Positions 47,525 to 59,516 of a DNA stretch of 64,000 nucleotides are shown here, in pieces. Origin of the DNA: Siderastrea siderea (Eukaryota > Cnidaria > Anthozoa > Scleractinia > Rhizangiidae). Below the pieces are notes generated by a model. That model saw only the letters and a list, made by a program, of their open reading frames with translations. It did not search any database and had not been told where the DNA came from. The stretch spans positions 60,245,212-60,309,211 of the forward strand of contig OZ034967.1 of the NCBI GenBank assembly GCA_964030785.1, written 5' to 3'. The translations under genes were made by a program, and so were the position numbers. Within the stretch, counting starts at the first letter, position 1. The number at the start of each line of letters is the position of its first letter.

Positions 47525-48844
47525 TTAAGACAAATACAACTTTGTCAGAGTTGTGTTAGTCTGAAGATCAGCAGCAAGTGCAGCAACCCCTTCAGCACCA
47601 AGGTTATTGTGAGACAAATCCAACTCTGTCAGAGTTGTGTTAGTCTGAAGAGCAGCAGCAAGTGCAGCAACCCCTTCAGCACCAAGGGTATTGAGGGACA
47701 AATCCAACTCTGTCAGAGTTGTGTTAATCTGAAGAGCAGCAGCAAGTGCAGCAGCCCCTTCAGCATCAAGGTTATTGTCAGACAAATACAACACTGTCAG
47801 AGTTGTGTTAGTCTGAAGAGCAGCAGCAAGTGCAGCAGCACTAGCAGCACCAAGGTTATTGTGTGACAAATACAACTCTGTCAGAGTTGTGTTAGTCTGA
47901 AGAGCAGCAGCAAGTGCAGCAACCCCATCAGCACCAAGGTTATTGTGTGACAAATACAACTCTGTCAGAGTTGTGTTAGTCTGAAGAGCAGCAGCAAGTG
48001 CAGCAACCCCTTCAGCATCAAGGTTATTGTGTGACAAATACAACTCTGTCAGAGTTGTGTTAGTCTGAAGAGCAGCAGCAAGTGCAGCAGCCCCTTCAGC
48101 ACCAAGGTTATTGTGTGACAAACCCAACACTGTCAGAGTTGTGTTAGTCTGAAGAGCAGCAGCAAGTGCAGCAGCCCCTTCAGCACCAAGGTTATTGCGT
48201 GACAAATCCAACATTGTCAGAGTTGTGTTAGTCTGAAGAGCAGCAGCAAGTGCAGCAGCCCCTTCAGCACCAAGGTTATTGTGTGACAAATCCAACTCTG
48301 TCAGAGTTGTGTTAGTCTGAAGAGCAGCAGCAAGTGCAGCAGCCCCTTCAGCATCAAGGCTATTGTCAGACAAATCCAACTCTGTCAGAGTTCTGTTAGT
48401 CTGAAGAGCAGCAGCAAGTGCAGCAACCCCATCAGCACCAAGGTTATTGTGTGACAAATACAACTCTGTCAGAGTTGTGTTAGTCTGAAGAGCAGCAGCA
48501 AGTGCAGCAACCCCTTCAGCATCAAGGTTATTGACAGGCAAATACAACTCTGTCAGAGTTGTGTTCGTCTTTAGCGCTTCAGCCAGCACAACAACCTGAT
48601 CATAACCACCTCTTGCACGAACGACAATGCTTTCAAGTCTCAGAAGCAAGCCAAAGGTACGTGCCAATTCCAAATGAAAATCACTCTGTTCTTTTTTGCA
48701 TTCTGCAATGCACGTCAATGCAAAATCAATCTGATCTTGGTGGACATGAATCGTTATACTCTTGATAAGGGCCAATGCTGTTTTTTCAGACTGCGTAGCT
48801 AGCAAACAAACATGGAAATAACACCTGCTGCCTCCGTCTGTCAC
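47525..48844 (-). pseudogene. LRR-only cassette 3 (truncated NLR)
   Basis: The longest cassette, with 13 LRRs. It shares the junction (AGCA at 48801-48804), the absence of an ATG and the premature TAA. It has a unique repeat variant (LSHNNLGAASAAALAAAL) and one LGAEGVAALAADLQ repeat near the end. Whole-repeat gains and losses relative to cassettes 1 and 2 point to unequal exchange between 84-bp units. Confidence 0.8.
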
Positions 48845-50172
48845 GAATTAATTCCAAGGTTCAGCTAGAAGAGGTCCTCATGGTAAGCTGTCCCAGAATT
48901 TTGTTTTTTGTTTCTTGACGCTGATCGATGCAGGCACAAGCCTAATGACGAATTTTTTGTTTGTTTTCTGTTATGCTAGCGCGGAGTTTACTTTGTGCGT
49001 GCTCTTTTACTTGTGCTTCAAATATGCTTGCGTTTGTTTTGCTTGTCACAACTAAAAACCGATGTTTTCCTCAAGAAAAAAGGGAATATGAAGCGGAATT
49101 TTAAAGAAACCACCGAAATATCTTTATTAAACCTGGTTGTAAGTTAGTCAAGAGGATGTGACAAACGCAAATCAGCTGGCGTATCACCAACAATACCTTG
49201 CGATCCGTTACTGTTCCAGCGGAAAAGGCTTCTAGAAATATTGTTCCTGCGAATCTGATGGGCCAAGACCAAAGTTGGAAATGAGACGTTTTTATGAGCT
49301 TCCAACCACCATAAAGGCTCCCTTTAATTCAACCTTAGAATACATAAGGTATTTCAGACAAACCACCGTTACAAAGCCTACTCAAACGGGGTCGCAAATG
49401 GACACATGTACAAGTTGGAAAAAAGCGTTGAAACCTTGCGTCCACTTTGATCAAACTCAAACTCACACTTTCCCTGAGCATCAGGCTTTTCGAGTCCATA
49501 CCCTCCCCACCCCCTTTAGGCGGACCTGATACTCAAGTTAACTCACTCCCAAGATGGCGTACTTTTTTCACGCGGCGTTTGGCCACCCAAAGCAAGTCGA
49601 CACGAGTTGGTCTCAGTATTGTTTACTTTAGTATCAGTGCGGGCGGGCTGCACTGAAGTCATTTTTTGTTTTCAGCTTTCCTTCTACTCACCTAGTCCAT
49701 TTGTGTACCTATTGCAAGTCTGTCCATGCAAGTTCGCACCATGAAAGTTGCGTTGACTGCGCAGGTCTCCCTTTGGCTAAGGTTTAATGTCGTACTCCCT
49801 TGAGTAATAAGGATTTACTTTTAGCTTAAAAGTGAACCGATTTGAAAAGGGTCACTTTAGCCTCCAGGAATACCTTAATTACCCAGTGTGTTAAAGACTA
49901 CTGTTTTTTTCGTTTTTTTTTTCCTCTCCTCTGGTATCGATTGTCGCTCCTGTGCATCTCATGACACTTGTTTTTTAAGTGCCTAGCTAAGCTTACCTCA
50001 AAGGCCTTGCAAAGTGGAGAAGGGTGATGTTTTCTTTTTTGAAATAACTTGTCGCGTTCCAGAGATAGAGAGCACCAAAACTGATGAAATCATGTAAAAA
50101 GGCATTGCAAACAGAATCATTAAGTGATTGAATCAGACTTAGTTTTGGAATATAAAAATTCTGGCTACACTA

Positions 50173-50591
50173 CAGGGGCACCCAACGACAAGATTTTAGC
50201 AAAATACTAGAAATATCATTTTCTGCTTTCTTAGATTCTCTCAGAGCTTTTTAAAGGCATATTTGTTTCAGCTAACACAGATTGATCTGTTCGGCGTTCT
50301 TAGCTGAAAATTTAGGCCGCAGAAAATTTTAGGAAACAGAATCCTATCCGCCGAATTTCCGAGCTGCTGATGGCTCTCCGAAAATGCTAGCTGACCTTAT
50401 TCTGCCCTCTAAACAACATATTTGTCCCTCCGAAAACAATAGGAACTAATAAGTGCTCTTGTTGCGAAAGTCTGAGGTCATGTTTCTCCAAAGAAATCTC
50501 TAGCTTTCACGGCAATTAAATCCGAAAATCTCAGTCGATTTTAGGCCTTCCGAACAGATATATTCCCGAAACGAACCGATGGGTGCCCCTG
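50173..50591. mobile_element. 419-bp CAGGGGCACCC element, unit 3
   Basis: Third copy of the element at the same site with the same flanks. Confidence 0.85.
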
Positions 50592-51253
50592 ACACTAGGT
50601 ACCAGAGGTTACAATTTTCCTGTTTTTGTAAAGCCGTTGGCAAAGGTCGTACAACGACCGCCGAACAATAATGAAAATAGGCACTGAACCAGTGACCAGT
50701 GTAGTACTCCATCAACTTAGTTATAAAAACAGCCTTGTAAGAATGCAACAATGCTCTAAGCCGCCTTCTATGGTTAGAAATTCCATAAAGGCTACCCATC
50801 CCGCGTGCAACAACGCTTTGCTTGAGCGCAAAAGGGACGGATTTTCCATAATATTCATGCCAGGATCGCGAAAATGTACTACTCAATTATTCTTTAATTG
50901 GTCTTTCTTTAAGAGTTCTTTCACAGACTTAAATATTAGAATCCCCTTGTGCAGCGCAATAAAAATAGTTCCATAAGAAAGTATTTTTCAATGGCATTAA
51001 TTGAAATGGTGACGCTCTACACAGTCTCAAAAGTCACAACCACTTCGTGGAGCAAAATAACAGGATAAAAGAGAAATACGCTCAGTATGAATCGATCAAT
51101 CAATGAATCAATGAATCAATCAATCAATCAATCAATCAAATTTATTTGTCAATCAATGTAGATATAAATACGTTCAGTGGGTATACACTCCAGGAGATCT
51201 TCGCTCGTTCTACTGAGCTTTTCAGAGAAACTCTCTAGCGAATATGTTATATA

Positions 51254-51547
51254 TTAATCAATTTTTACCTTTTGCTGGAGCCGGGGAGGGACGACTCCCA
51301 TGTGAACCGGACGGGAATGCTCGCCGTCTCTCTCAGAGGTGTAAATTACCGATTTTGGTACCACTGAGGGTTTCCAGGACAGAACACCAATAGTTCTAGC
51401 CATCAAATCATTGTTTACAGTTGCACGCGAGGAAATACAAGCGCCGTCATACTGATTTTCACAGCCATCTTTTTTACAAGGTCTCATTACTATACCAAAT
51501 AAAGCTTGAGCCACGCCCAGATTGTTCCCCTTAGGGGTCCAATTCAC
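51254..51547 (-). CDS. Small conserved ORF, unit 3 copy (hypothetical)
   Basis: Identical in protein sequence to the unit 2 copy. Weak coding support. Confidence 0.2.
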   Translation of the reverse strand: MNWTPKGNNLGVAQALFGIVMRPCKKDGCENQYDGACISSRATVNNDLMARTIGVLSWKPSVVPKSVIYTSERDGEHSRPVHMGVVPPRLQQKVKID

Positions 51548-53167
51548 ATTTTCCGTCTAGCATCCCTTTCGGTAACGAAAGAGTGAATTACCGCGCGCGA
51601 TTCGCGCACGCTAGCCTCTCCACAGTCTCACTTTAGGTATTCACACTCGCTCTAGGCTTTTTGTTCATAGAGCACGCGGGTTCGTCTAGCGGGCCACGTA
51701 CTGTATTGCCGTCTATTTCTGATCCCGGAGGCACGTGTCGGAACACAAGGTAACTTTAGCACAGGAGGTTCTTGGGCCACGGACGGTAACCGGAAGTTAA
51801 ACGTTTCCCTTCTAACGCATTTTGACTCCATACCGCCATCACGCCAGCCACCAGACACCAAGACAAGAGATTCCAGCCTTTGGTAAGAAGGAAAAGCAAG
51901 CCAACAAAAAGAACATTCAACTTCCGGTTGACGATCGTGGCTCAAGAACGTCTGTGCTTACATTTCCTAGTATCCCAGGGTACTACCGGTAGCTACAGGC
52001 ATGTTGGTGGGATATGAAAACCACAATCAAGATTGGAGACTAGAAGCCTGTACCAGGCGATCTGATGGTGGGGAGCGAAGGAAAAAGGGCGCGTAACGAA
52101 AAAATATCGCAAGCGAAAAAGAAAAGATCAACGCCTTGGAAAGCCGTTAGGACTCGGGGAGGGGGGGAACGGTTACAAAAATACAATGAAATTAAAACAG
52201 TTTAGGCTGAGAAAAATCCATACAAGAAGTGAATGTTTCCCCGTTCAAATAACATCGCTGTCAATTAAAACCAAGACCTGAGTTTCGTCTCCCTTTCTTT
52301 AATTTGATGTGTACTCGTTGATCCTAAAAGGTACATCAATAACCTTAACCCTAATAAGTCCCAGTGTCAACTGACAAATTCTCCTTACTAGTGTCCTTAC
52401 ATTTCTTATAGTTCTCGTTGAGATAAATTGTATAAATATCAACACAGCTCATCTTTGGTGATCATTCCCTTAATTCGTATGATCTGTTAGATTAACTATG
52501 CATTGATCACAGAGAGAGGTTTGATATTGATCACTACTGGGACTATAAGTGTTCAGATAGTACTTATGAATTAACAACATTTAACTTTTAAAAACGTACA
52601 TCAACTTCTTTTGAGGACTTAACCGTAGAAGTTGAGGAGTAATAACATTTCTCAGTTATAAAAGACCTTTTGTAAAACAATCTCACCCCTTGGTATGTAC
52701 TGAACTAGTTTGCCAAATTTTCTAAGAAATAAAAAAAAATTGTCAGAGAGGCATCAACTTTAAAGTGATTAGATATAACCATTCTAAGAGGTAAAGTAGC
52801 CTCACTTGACTTAGATAGCTAGATAGTTTATTGAAGTTTTAAAATTACAGCTCTAGAGCTGAATTAGATAAAACTTTACAAATGAATTCAAATAATAAAA
52901 CTATGCTAAGATGTGAAACACGAAAAACACCTAATAACAGTATTAACTACAGTATTATTAATTTTTTTCAATGAAAATTAAATAACTATGCCGGTTTCTC
53001 GAATACTAGATAACAGGACAGCACTATGAAACTGCACACAAGGAATCGTTTTGATTTTATCTTTTCCGTCATTTTGTTGGTTTCCTTTTTCCTTGTGTTG
53101 ATTTACGGCCTATTCACAAGACTAACGCTAAATACTCGCACACAATACAGATACTGTATAATATTGT

Positions 53168-53357
53168 GAAATTATGAATATATGAGATTCATATATTTGA
53201 ACTGCGGAATGAAGAAATAAATGTAAAGAAGATCCTCGCAGTTATTAACGCAACTTACGCAGTTGCGTAAGTTGCGTTAATAACTGCGAGGATCTTCTTT
53301 ACATTTATTTCTTCATTCCGCAGTTCAAATATATGAATTTCATATATTCATAATTTC
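53168..53357. repeat. Near-perfect 190-base palindrome
   Basis: Arms of about 94 bases meet with only two bases between them (CAACTTACGCA-GT-TGCGTAAGTTG at the centre, 53251-53274). It forms the left part of the tRNA-derived element and consists of the element's tail in inverted orientation. As RNA or single-stranded DNA it would form a long hairpin. Confidence 0.85.
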
Positions 53358-53557
53358 ATCTTCATCTTTCCCGGGTATATTACGAATCAATTTAATGACC
53401 AGCTCCCAGTTGGCTTGTTAGCTTAATTGGTTAGAGCGCTGCACCGGTATCGCAGAGGTCAGGGTTCGAATCCCGGCAAGCCTGATTTCTTCAGGCTTTC
53501 TTTCCGCCACTGCGTAAGTTGCGTTAATAACTGCGAGGATCTTCTTTACATTTATTT
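53169..53557 (+). mobile_element. tRNA-derived element (SINE-like) with 13-bp target-site duplication
   Basis: GTATAATATTGTG occurs at 53156-53168 and again at 53558-53570. Units 0-2 have it only once (for example at ~46878), so the 389 bases between are a clean insertion specific to this unit. Inside, a ~248-base monomer (repeat of GCGTAAGTTGCGTTAATAAC at ~53265 and ~53513) carries a tRNA-like body, and an inverted copy of its end forms a palindrome. A 13-bp duplication fits LINE-mediated insertion. A fragment of the same element is at 4669-4759. Confidence 0.8.
53412..53483 (+). tRNA. tRNA-like body of the element (apparent anticodon GGT)
   Basis: The acceptor stem GGCTTGT pairs with GCAAGCC (one G-U). 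The A box TAGCTTAATTGG and B box GGTTCGAATCC are intact. The anticodon loop reads CCGGTAT, giving GGT (Thr) with C instead of T at position 33 and a mismatch at the base of the stem. It is therefore unlikely to act in translation and more likely serves as the RNA polymerase III promoter of the element. Confidence 0.6.
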
Positions 53558-54123
53558 GTATAATATTGTGTTGGAAATCATGCTAATTTTCAGTGTATAT
53601 ATCTCACTAAACTCAAAAGAAAATAAAAGTTTAATTAAAGAAAACACGGAGCGAGCAAGCGAACATCCTCTATTGAAGGAGTTAGACAGTACACCTTCTT
53701 TGAAGCACTTTGTCGGCTTTTTAAAAAGCCCTCAATTGACTGCATGACTAATGAGAATAATTATTAAAGGACGGAAATGTATCCGAACTTCCTTTTCATA
53801 ATTCGAATAACTTTTTCTTTTTTTTATATCAACCAAAGATTCTATTTTAGTCGGGTAACAAGCTTGCGACAGCTTTAAAAGCGCCTTAACAATTAAACGG
53901 CTTTTTCAGCTCGTAATGAAAGCAACAAAACTTTAATTTATGACTGACAGGCTGAGCCACTTGGCTTCTACATTTCAACTCGCTCTGTGTTTAAAAACTA
54001 ATTAACGGCTCTTAAAACGTCCACGTAATTACGTACTCTTTTTTACAAAGTGGATATTTGTTTTGTTGTTTTCTTCAAAACGTACAGGAGATTGGAGATG
54101 GAGGAAACTTAAACGTCTTAAAC

Positions 54124-57100
54124 TTACAACCAAGAGAATAGGATACGGTCGCCATATGCTTCTTTGACAGACTGACTGAAGTCACCTTGAGACAAATACA
54201 ACTTTGTCAGAGTTGTGTTAGTCTGAAGAGCAGCAGCAAGTGCAAGAACCCCTTCAGCACCAAGGTTATTGCGTGACAAATACAACTCTGTCAGAGTTGT
54301 GTTAGTCTGAAGAGCAGCAGCAAGTGCAGCAGCCCCTTCAGCATCAAGGTTATTGTCAGACAAATCCAACTTTGTCAGAGTTGTGTTAGTCTGAAGAGCA
54401 GCAGCAAGTGCAAGAACCCCTTCAGCATCAAGGTTATTGTCAGACAAATACAACTCTGTCAGAGTTGTGTTAGTCTGAAGAGCAGCAGCAAGTGCAGCAA
54501 CCCCTTCAGCACCAAGGTTATTGCGTGACAAATACAACTCTGTCAGAGTTGTGTTAGTCTGAAGAGCAGCAGCAAGTGCAGCAACCCCTTCAGCACCAAG
54601 GTTATTGCGTGACAAATCCAACTCTGTCAGAGTTGTGTTAGTCTGAAGAGCAGCAGCAAGTGCAAGAACCCCTTCAGCATCAAGGTAATTGCGTGACAAA
54701 TCCAACTCTGTCAGAGTTGTGTTAGTCCGAAGAGCAGCAGCAAGTGCAGCAACCCCTTCAGCACCAAGGTTATTGAAGGACAAACGCAACACTGTCAGAG
54801 TTGTGTTAGTCTGAAGAGCAGCAGCAAGTGCAAGAACCCCTTCAGCATCAAGGTAATTGCGAGACAAATCCAACTCTGTCAGAGTTGTGTTAGTCCGAAG
54901 AGCAGCAGCAAGTGCAGCAACCCCTTCAGCACCAGGGTTATTGAAGGACAAACGCAACACTGTCAGAGTTGTGTTAGTCTGAAGAGCAGTAGCAAGTGCA
55001 AGAACCCCTTCAGCATCAAGGTAATTGCGAGACAAATCCAACTCTGTCAGAGTTGTGTTAGTCCGAAGAGCAGTAGCAAGTGCAAGAACCCCTTCAGCAA
55101 CAAGGTTATTGTAAGGCAAATACAACTCTGTCAGAGTTGTGTTAGTCTGAAGAGCAGCCGCAAGTGCAAGAACCCCTTCAGCAACAAGGTTATTGTAAGG
55201 CAAATACAACTTTGTCAGAGTTGTGTTAGTCTGAAGAGCAGCAGCAAGTGCAAGAACCCCTTCAGCATCAAGGTAATTGTCAGACAAATTCAACTCTGTC
55301 AGAGTTGTGTTAGTCTGAAGAGCAGCAGCAAGTGCAAGAACCCCTTCAGCATCAAGGTTATTGTGTGACAAATCCAACATTTCCAGAGTTTTGTTAGTCT
55401 GAAGAGCAGCAGCAAGTGCAGCAGCCCCTTCAGCACCACGGTTATTGTCAGACAAATTCAACTCTGTCAGAGTTGTGTTAGTCTGAAGAGCAGCAGCAAG
55501 TGCAGCAACCCCTTCAGCACCAAGGTTATTGCGTGACAAATCCAACATTTCCAGAGTTGTGTTAGTCTGAAGAGCAGCAGCAAGTGCAGCAGCCCCTTCA
55601 GCACCAAGGTTATTGACAGACAAATCCAACTCTGTCAGAGTTGTGTTAGTCTGAAGAGCAGCAGCAAGTGCAAGAACCCCTTCAGCATCAAGGTAATTGC
55701 GTGACAAATCCAACTCTGTCAGAGTTGTGTTAGTCTGAAGAGCAGCAGCAAGTGCAGCAACCCCTTCAGCACCAAGGTTATTTTCTGACAAATACAACGC
55801 TGTCAGAGTTGTGTTCGTCTTTAGCGCTTCAGCCAGCACAACAACCCGATCATAACCACCTCTTGCACGAAAGACAATGCTTTCAAGTCTCAGAAGCAAG
55901 CCAAAGGTACGTGCCAATTCTAAATGAAAATCACTCTGTTCTTTTTTGCATTCTGCAATGCACTTCAATGCAAAATCAATCTGATCTTTGTTGACATGAA
56001 TCGTTATACTCTTGATAAGGGCCAATGCTGTTTCTTCAGACTGCGTAGCTAGCATGCCACAAGTGAACAAAAGCACTTGTCTCAGCTGACGGAAATATCT
56101 CGTGTCAGCAGCTAAGACTTCAGGACTGATTTCTCCACTGAGAAGTTGACAACAGAGAAAATAAGCTGCAAAAAATTCCTGGAAGCTCTTGTGCATAAAT
56201 CCGTAAGAGGTACATGGTTTTCGCTTGCTGCTTCCAGGCTGAACTGACAGAAACCCGAATTCAGGTAAGTCCCTTGTATGATTTCCAAGCTGTTTGTCCG
56301 TGAAAGACATGTTATCTTGGCACAGACCATTTAACGCTATCTTGCCAAGATGTTTTAACTGAGTTTTGTACAATTCAATCGGATCCTCAACGTTAACCGC
56401 TAATCCTTTCTTTTTCCTGTACCTTCTCAGGACACACTGTACTATTTCCACATACAGATGAGTTCTGCTTTCTGGAAACATGCCCTGAAAGTCTTCGCAC
56501 AGAACGCAAAGAAGTGCAGTGTTTAGGGGATTTGCGATTAGTTCTCTCAGGCTTCTATCATTCTTCAGCTTGTCTATGAGCTTCTGGTCTAAATTCCCTT
56601 CTTTCTCCTTGAAGAACTTGGATATAAAATCTATAGCATCATCCAAGGTAAATCCTTCAATCTCTAGCATAGTATCGCAGAATTTTCTCACAGCTATCCC
56701 AGTCTCGTGTCGTGCTGTAGCCACAATGCGACATCCAGAGAGCATTCTACCTTCAATGATTTCTGAAAAGTACTCCAATTTACTGGCAGGTAACTCATCC
56801 AGTCCGTCAAGTACCAACAGAACTTTTGACTGATTGTGGCGAATGAACTCGACGAAATTCGCACGCTCTTTTTCGTGAATTTCTCGATCTAGAAGCTGAT
56901 CGTCAATGGCCTCCCAGACGTTATGATCAGCATCGATGTCACGACATCTCAGTAATAGCAGAACTTTGACGTTAGGAAGGTAATCAACTGTTTCAGTTTT
57001 CTTGGTGGCCCAGTCGTAAGCAACCTTACTGCAGTAGGTTGTCTTTCCCATACCAGGCTTTCCTTCAATTAACACCGTTCTCGGCTTTGGACATTCTTCA

Positions 57101-57305
57101 TGTGGTTGAAAGATAGCAGGCATTTCAACAATGTTGCTTGTTGCTGTTCCCCTCGTTTTCTTTCTGCTGACCATTATGAGTCTTGTGAAGATATTATCAA
57201 GATGAAAGTGAAACTCTTTACACCAAGGAAAGGGTGCAAGCCATCCTTCCCGGATAGTGTACAGCTGGCGAATCCCATCAATTACTTCAGTTGGGTCAAA
57301 GAAAC
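54124..57305 (-). CDS. NACHT-LRR exon of a HEPN-NACHT-LRR receptor
   Basis: The large last exon begins after TTTCTTCCCCAG (phase 1) and encodes ~1059 residues. Numbering from 57336, Walker A GKPGMGKTT is at 92-100, Walker B VLLVLDGLDEL at 172-182, a sensor-like GCRIVATAR at 201-209, NPLNTALLCVL at 269-279, and the winged-helix-end motif HKSFQEFFAAYF at ~382-393. About 20 leucine-rich repeats of 28 residues follow, then a short tail ending LFSWL. NACHT domains bind NTP and oligomerise, and LRRs sense ligand or keep the protein inactive; NLRs are cytosolic innate-immune sensors. The repeats are strikingly uniform. The domain call is firm; ligand and pathway are unknown. Confidence 0.92.
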
Positions 57306-58712
57306 CTGGGGAAGAAATACGGATATCAAAGTTCACCTCGGAAAATAATGATTCTGCGTCAACTATCCCTTTACTGATCTATATTCTTTTCGCTTCAGAA
57401 AATTGATATTTAGCAATTATTCGCCGAACGCGAAGTAAATAGTCGACAATATTTACTGAGCCTGAAGCGAATAATTGTTTTAGTATAATTTTGAGTTGCG
57501 GACATCAAAAAGTAAAAAAAGAGGGTAAAACTTGACCAAAGAAACACACCAAAAAAAGTAACTTATTCACCGGGTAGTGCGGTGAATATAGCATTAAAAT
57601 TATACTAATTAAAAATATAATAATGTTATTTTGCCAGGGTGACCTCATCAGCATAAAAGTGCTGTTAACAATAAGGGCCTTGGAAAATTGAAACAGAAGA
57701 CTATGCACTAAAAATTGTGACACGATTAAAACTAAATAAAAGCACGAACTATACGTAAAAATTAAAAAATACCCTCTGGTCTCGATTGCTACAATTAAAA
57801 AGCGTTAAAAAGCTAAGCTGAATAAAACGGGAAAAAAGTACTAAAGAACTGTCGACCAATAAAAATTTAGGGCACGGTGTTCAAAAATTACAACAGAGTT
57901 GCACTCTTTTGTAATTACATGTAATAATGGAAACTTCTCTTACCCAAACACCATAACAAACACGGCAGCTCCTTTTTAAGTGTTCTGTACCCTCATCGAA
58001 TTTTATATTAAAATATAAAATTCGATGGGGGCCTACACTGGAGGCCAATTTTTACAATACTTTTAATCCTCTTTATCCCCCCCCCCCCCCCACCTCTCCA
58101 GGAGGCTTATTTCTTTCAACCATGTTTGAGAGGGTCTTAATAGAGAAGAGGGCATTAATAGAGATTGGAGCTTAAAGGGACACTGTCACCAATTCTTAGG
58201 ATAATTTTGAAACGCTAAAAGACATTCCAATCAGAGGAAACCTAAACATACTGATTCATGATCAGTTTTGTTCAAAATTACTCTACCAGTTCTCTGGGAC
58301 TACAATTAAGTGTGTTTGGCTGCGGATTGCAAGGATAGAAATGGATTGCAACTTGAAAACATCAGGCTGGCTATGGTTTGTTCCCCCTCAGTTTAAGAAA
58401 CTCATTCGATTTCCTTCTGTTGACGTTCTAGGAGTATTCCGTGTATGAGAAAAGGTACTATTTAACTTAAAATTCAGCACATTTTTCCTTCCTAAGGAAA
58501 AAACTCCCCGTGATGGAGTCTCTTTAATAGAGAAATGGGTGGGGGGAGGTTTGATTGATTGAACAAGACATTCTGAAGAATTTACAGGCGGCAGATAGTT
58601 TCTCACCCCCTCCCCCCTCCCCTAAGGAAAAAAGGTTTCTGCAAAAAAACTGTGGTTTCCGGTGACCTGTTATGGACAATAAATTATTATTTCAGTTACT
58701 TAAATGTGTTAC
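57306..58712 (-). other. Intron between linker exon and NACHT exon
   Basis: A 1407-base intron with GTAACA donor and CCCCAG acceptor on the minus strand. It holds a TTAA-ended element (58172-58527), a perfect small hairpin at 57991-58029 (CATCGAATTTTATATT arms) and two poly-C or C/T-rich runs (58079-58092, ~58606-58622). Confidence 0.65.
58172..58527. mobile_element. TTAA-ended small element, second copy
   Basis: It begins TTAAAGGGACACTGTCACC and ends TCTCTTTAA. It is related to 14331-14713 in reverse orientation, with the same central motif around GTTCTAGGAGTATTC. No coding capacity. Confidence 0.6.
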
Positions 58713-58787
58713 CTTCATCAGTTCCTGTAGCTCTAACACCACTTGCATTGTCACCACTAGTACTACTCACCCCTCCCTGCTCAGGAC
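58713..58787 (-). CDS. Linker exon between HEPN and NACHT
   Basis: A 75-base exon with acceptor TTTCTTCAAG and donor GAAG|GTAACA, phase 1 at both ends. It encodes PEQGGVSSTSGDNASG and a short continuation, a Gly/Ser/Thr-rich flexible linker. Related exons are at 60355, 61108 and 62838. Confidence 0.7.
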
Positions 58788-58865
58788 CTTGAAGAAACGA
58801 AAGAAAGTCAGTCAGCAAAATAAGATTACTAGAATTAAATATTGCGCCATTTGTTAGAAACTTAC

Positions 58866-59516
58866 CTTCCATGTCAGAACACTGCAACACACTCTCCACT
58901 TCAGTTAGTCTATCTTTGATGTCATCCTCAATTTTTCTCCACTGCTTCAGAAGTTCTATGAAATGTTCCTCATCCAGAGGATCCATTTCCTGATTCTTCA
59001 TTTCATCAATAACATCTTCATAACCAGTTCCCCCTAACCGCACCAACAAATCCCGGATCTGCTGCCAGTAGTTATTGAACACTGCGTCACTAACAGAGGT
59101 TTCCAATGCAGGGTTGGACACGGCGTTCATGAAATACTTCACACGGGCAATATCACATTCACAGGCGATGTCCACTGAACGGGGAGGTACATCCCAGCCA
59201 GCAGGTGGAGGACTCAGATTACAGATTGTCCTGAGGAGAATCATCAAGAGGGCGGGGTCAAAGCCTGTGGATGACACTGAAGAGGGTACAGCAGGATACA
59301 GTTTGCTCCACTGCATTGTGTTTAGGATCCCTTCCTTTCGAAGTGACTGAAGTTTAGACTGTGCTGGGTGACGTTTTAAGAAGCCTTGAAGGTCTGTTGG
59401 TGGAATTATCCCATCAAATATATCTCGCAGGACTTGTGAGCCCACTCTGACCAGAAGGTGACACAAACGGGAATAATTGGTTTTCTCATCACTGGAGGTT
59501 ATTCTTGAAGCAGCAC
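58866..59516 (-). CDS. HEPN (DZIP3-type) domain exon
   Basis: A 651-base exon, phase 1 at both ends (acceptor CTTATTCTAG|GT, donor GAAG|GTAAGT). Its 217 residues match my knowledge of the DZIP3-like HEPN domain: LRDIFDGIIPP, QWSKLYP, FDPALLMILLRTICNL, then PPPAGWDVPP and CDIARVKYFMNAVSN, ending in a charged helix (KDRLTEVESVLQC). In animals this domain sits at the N-terminus of DZIP3 ubiquitin ligase and of many cnidarian NLRs. HEPN folds can be RNases or interaction modules. The RNase motif RxxxxH is not evident (RVKYFMN has N in place of H), so an interaction role is more likely here. Confidence 0.85.

Larger units (their letters stand above)
42511..48804. repeat. Tandem unit 2 (~6.29 kb)
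   Basis: Same organisation as unit 1: flank 42511-43795, transposon 43878-44296, (TCAA)n at ~44797-44861, NLR 3' flank 46300-47524, and LRR cassette 3. The greater length comes mostly from two extra LRRs. Confidence 0.85.
48805..54123. repeat. Tandem unit 3, joining the intact receptor
   Basis: Flank 48805-50090, transposon, array flank with (TCAA)n at ~51090-51139, NLR 3' flank from ~52585 interrupted by the tRNA-derived element, then the LRR region of the complete gene in place of another cassette. It is the last unit of the array. Confidence 0.85.
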
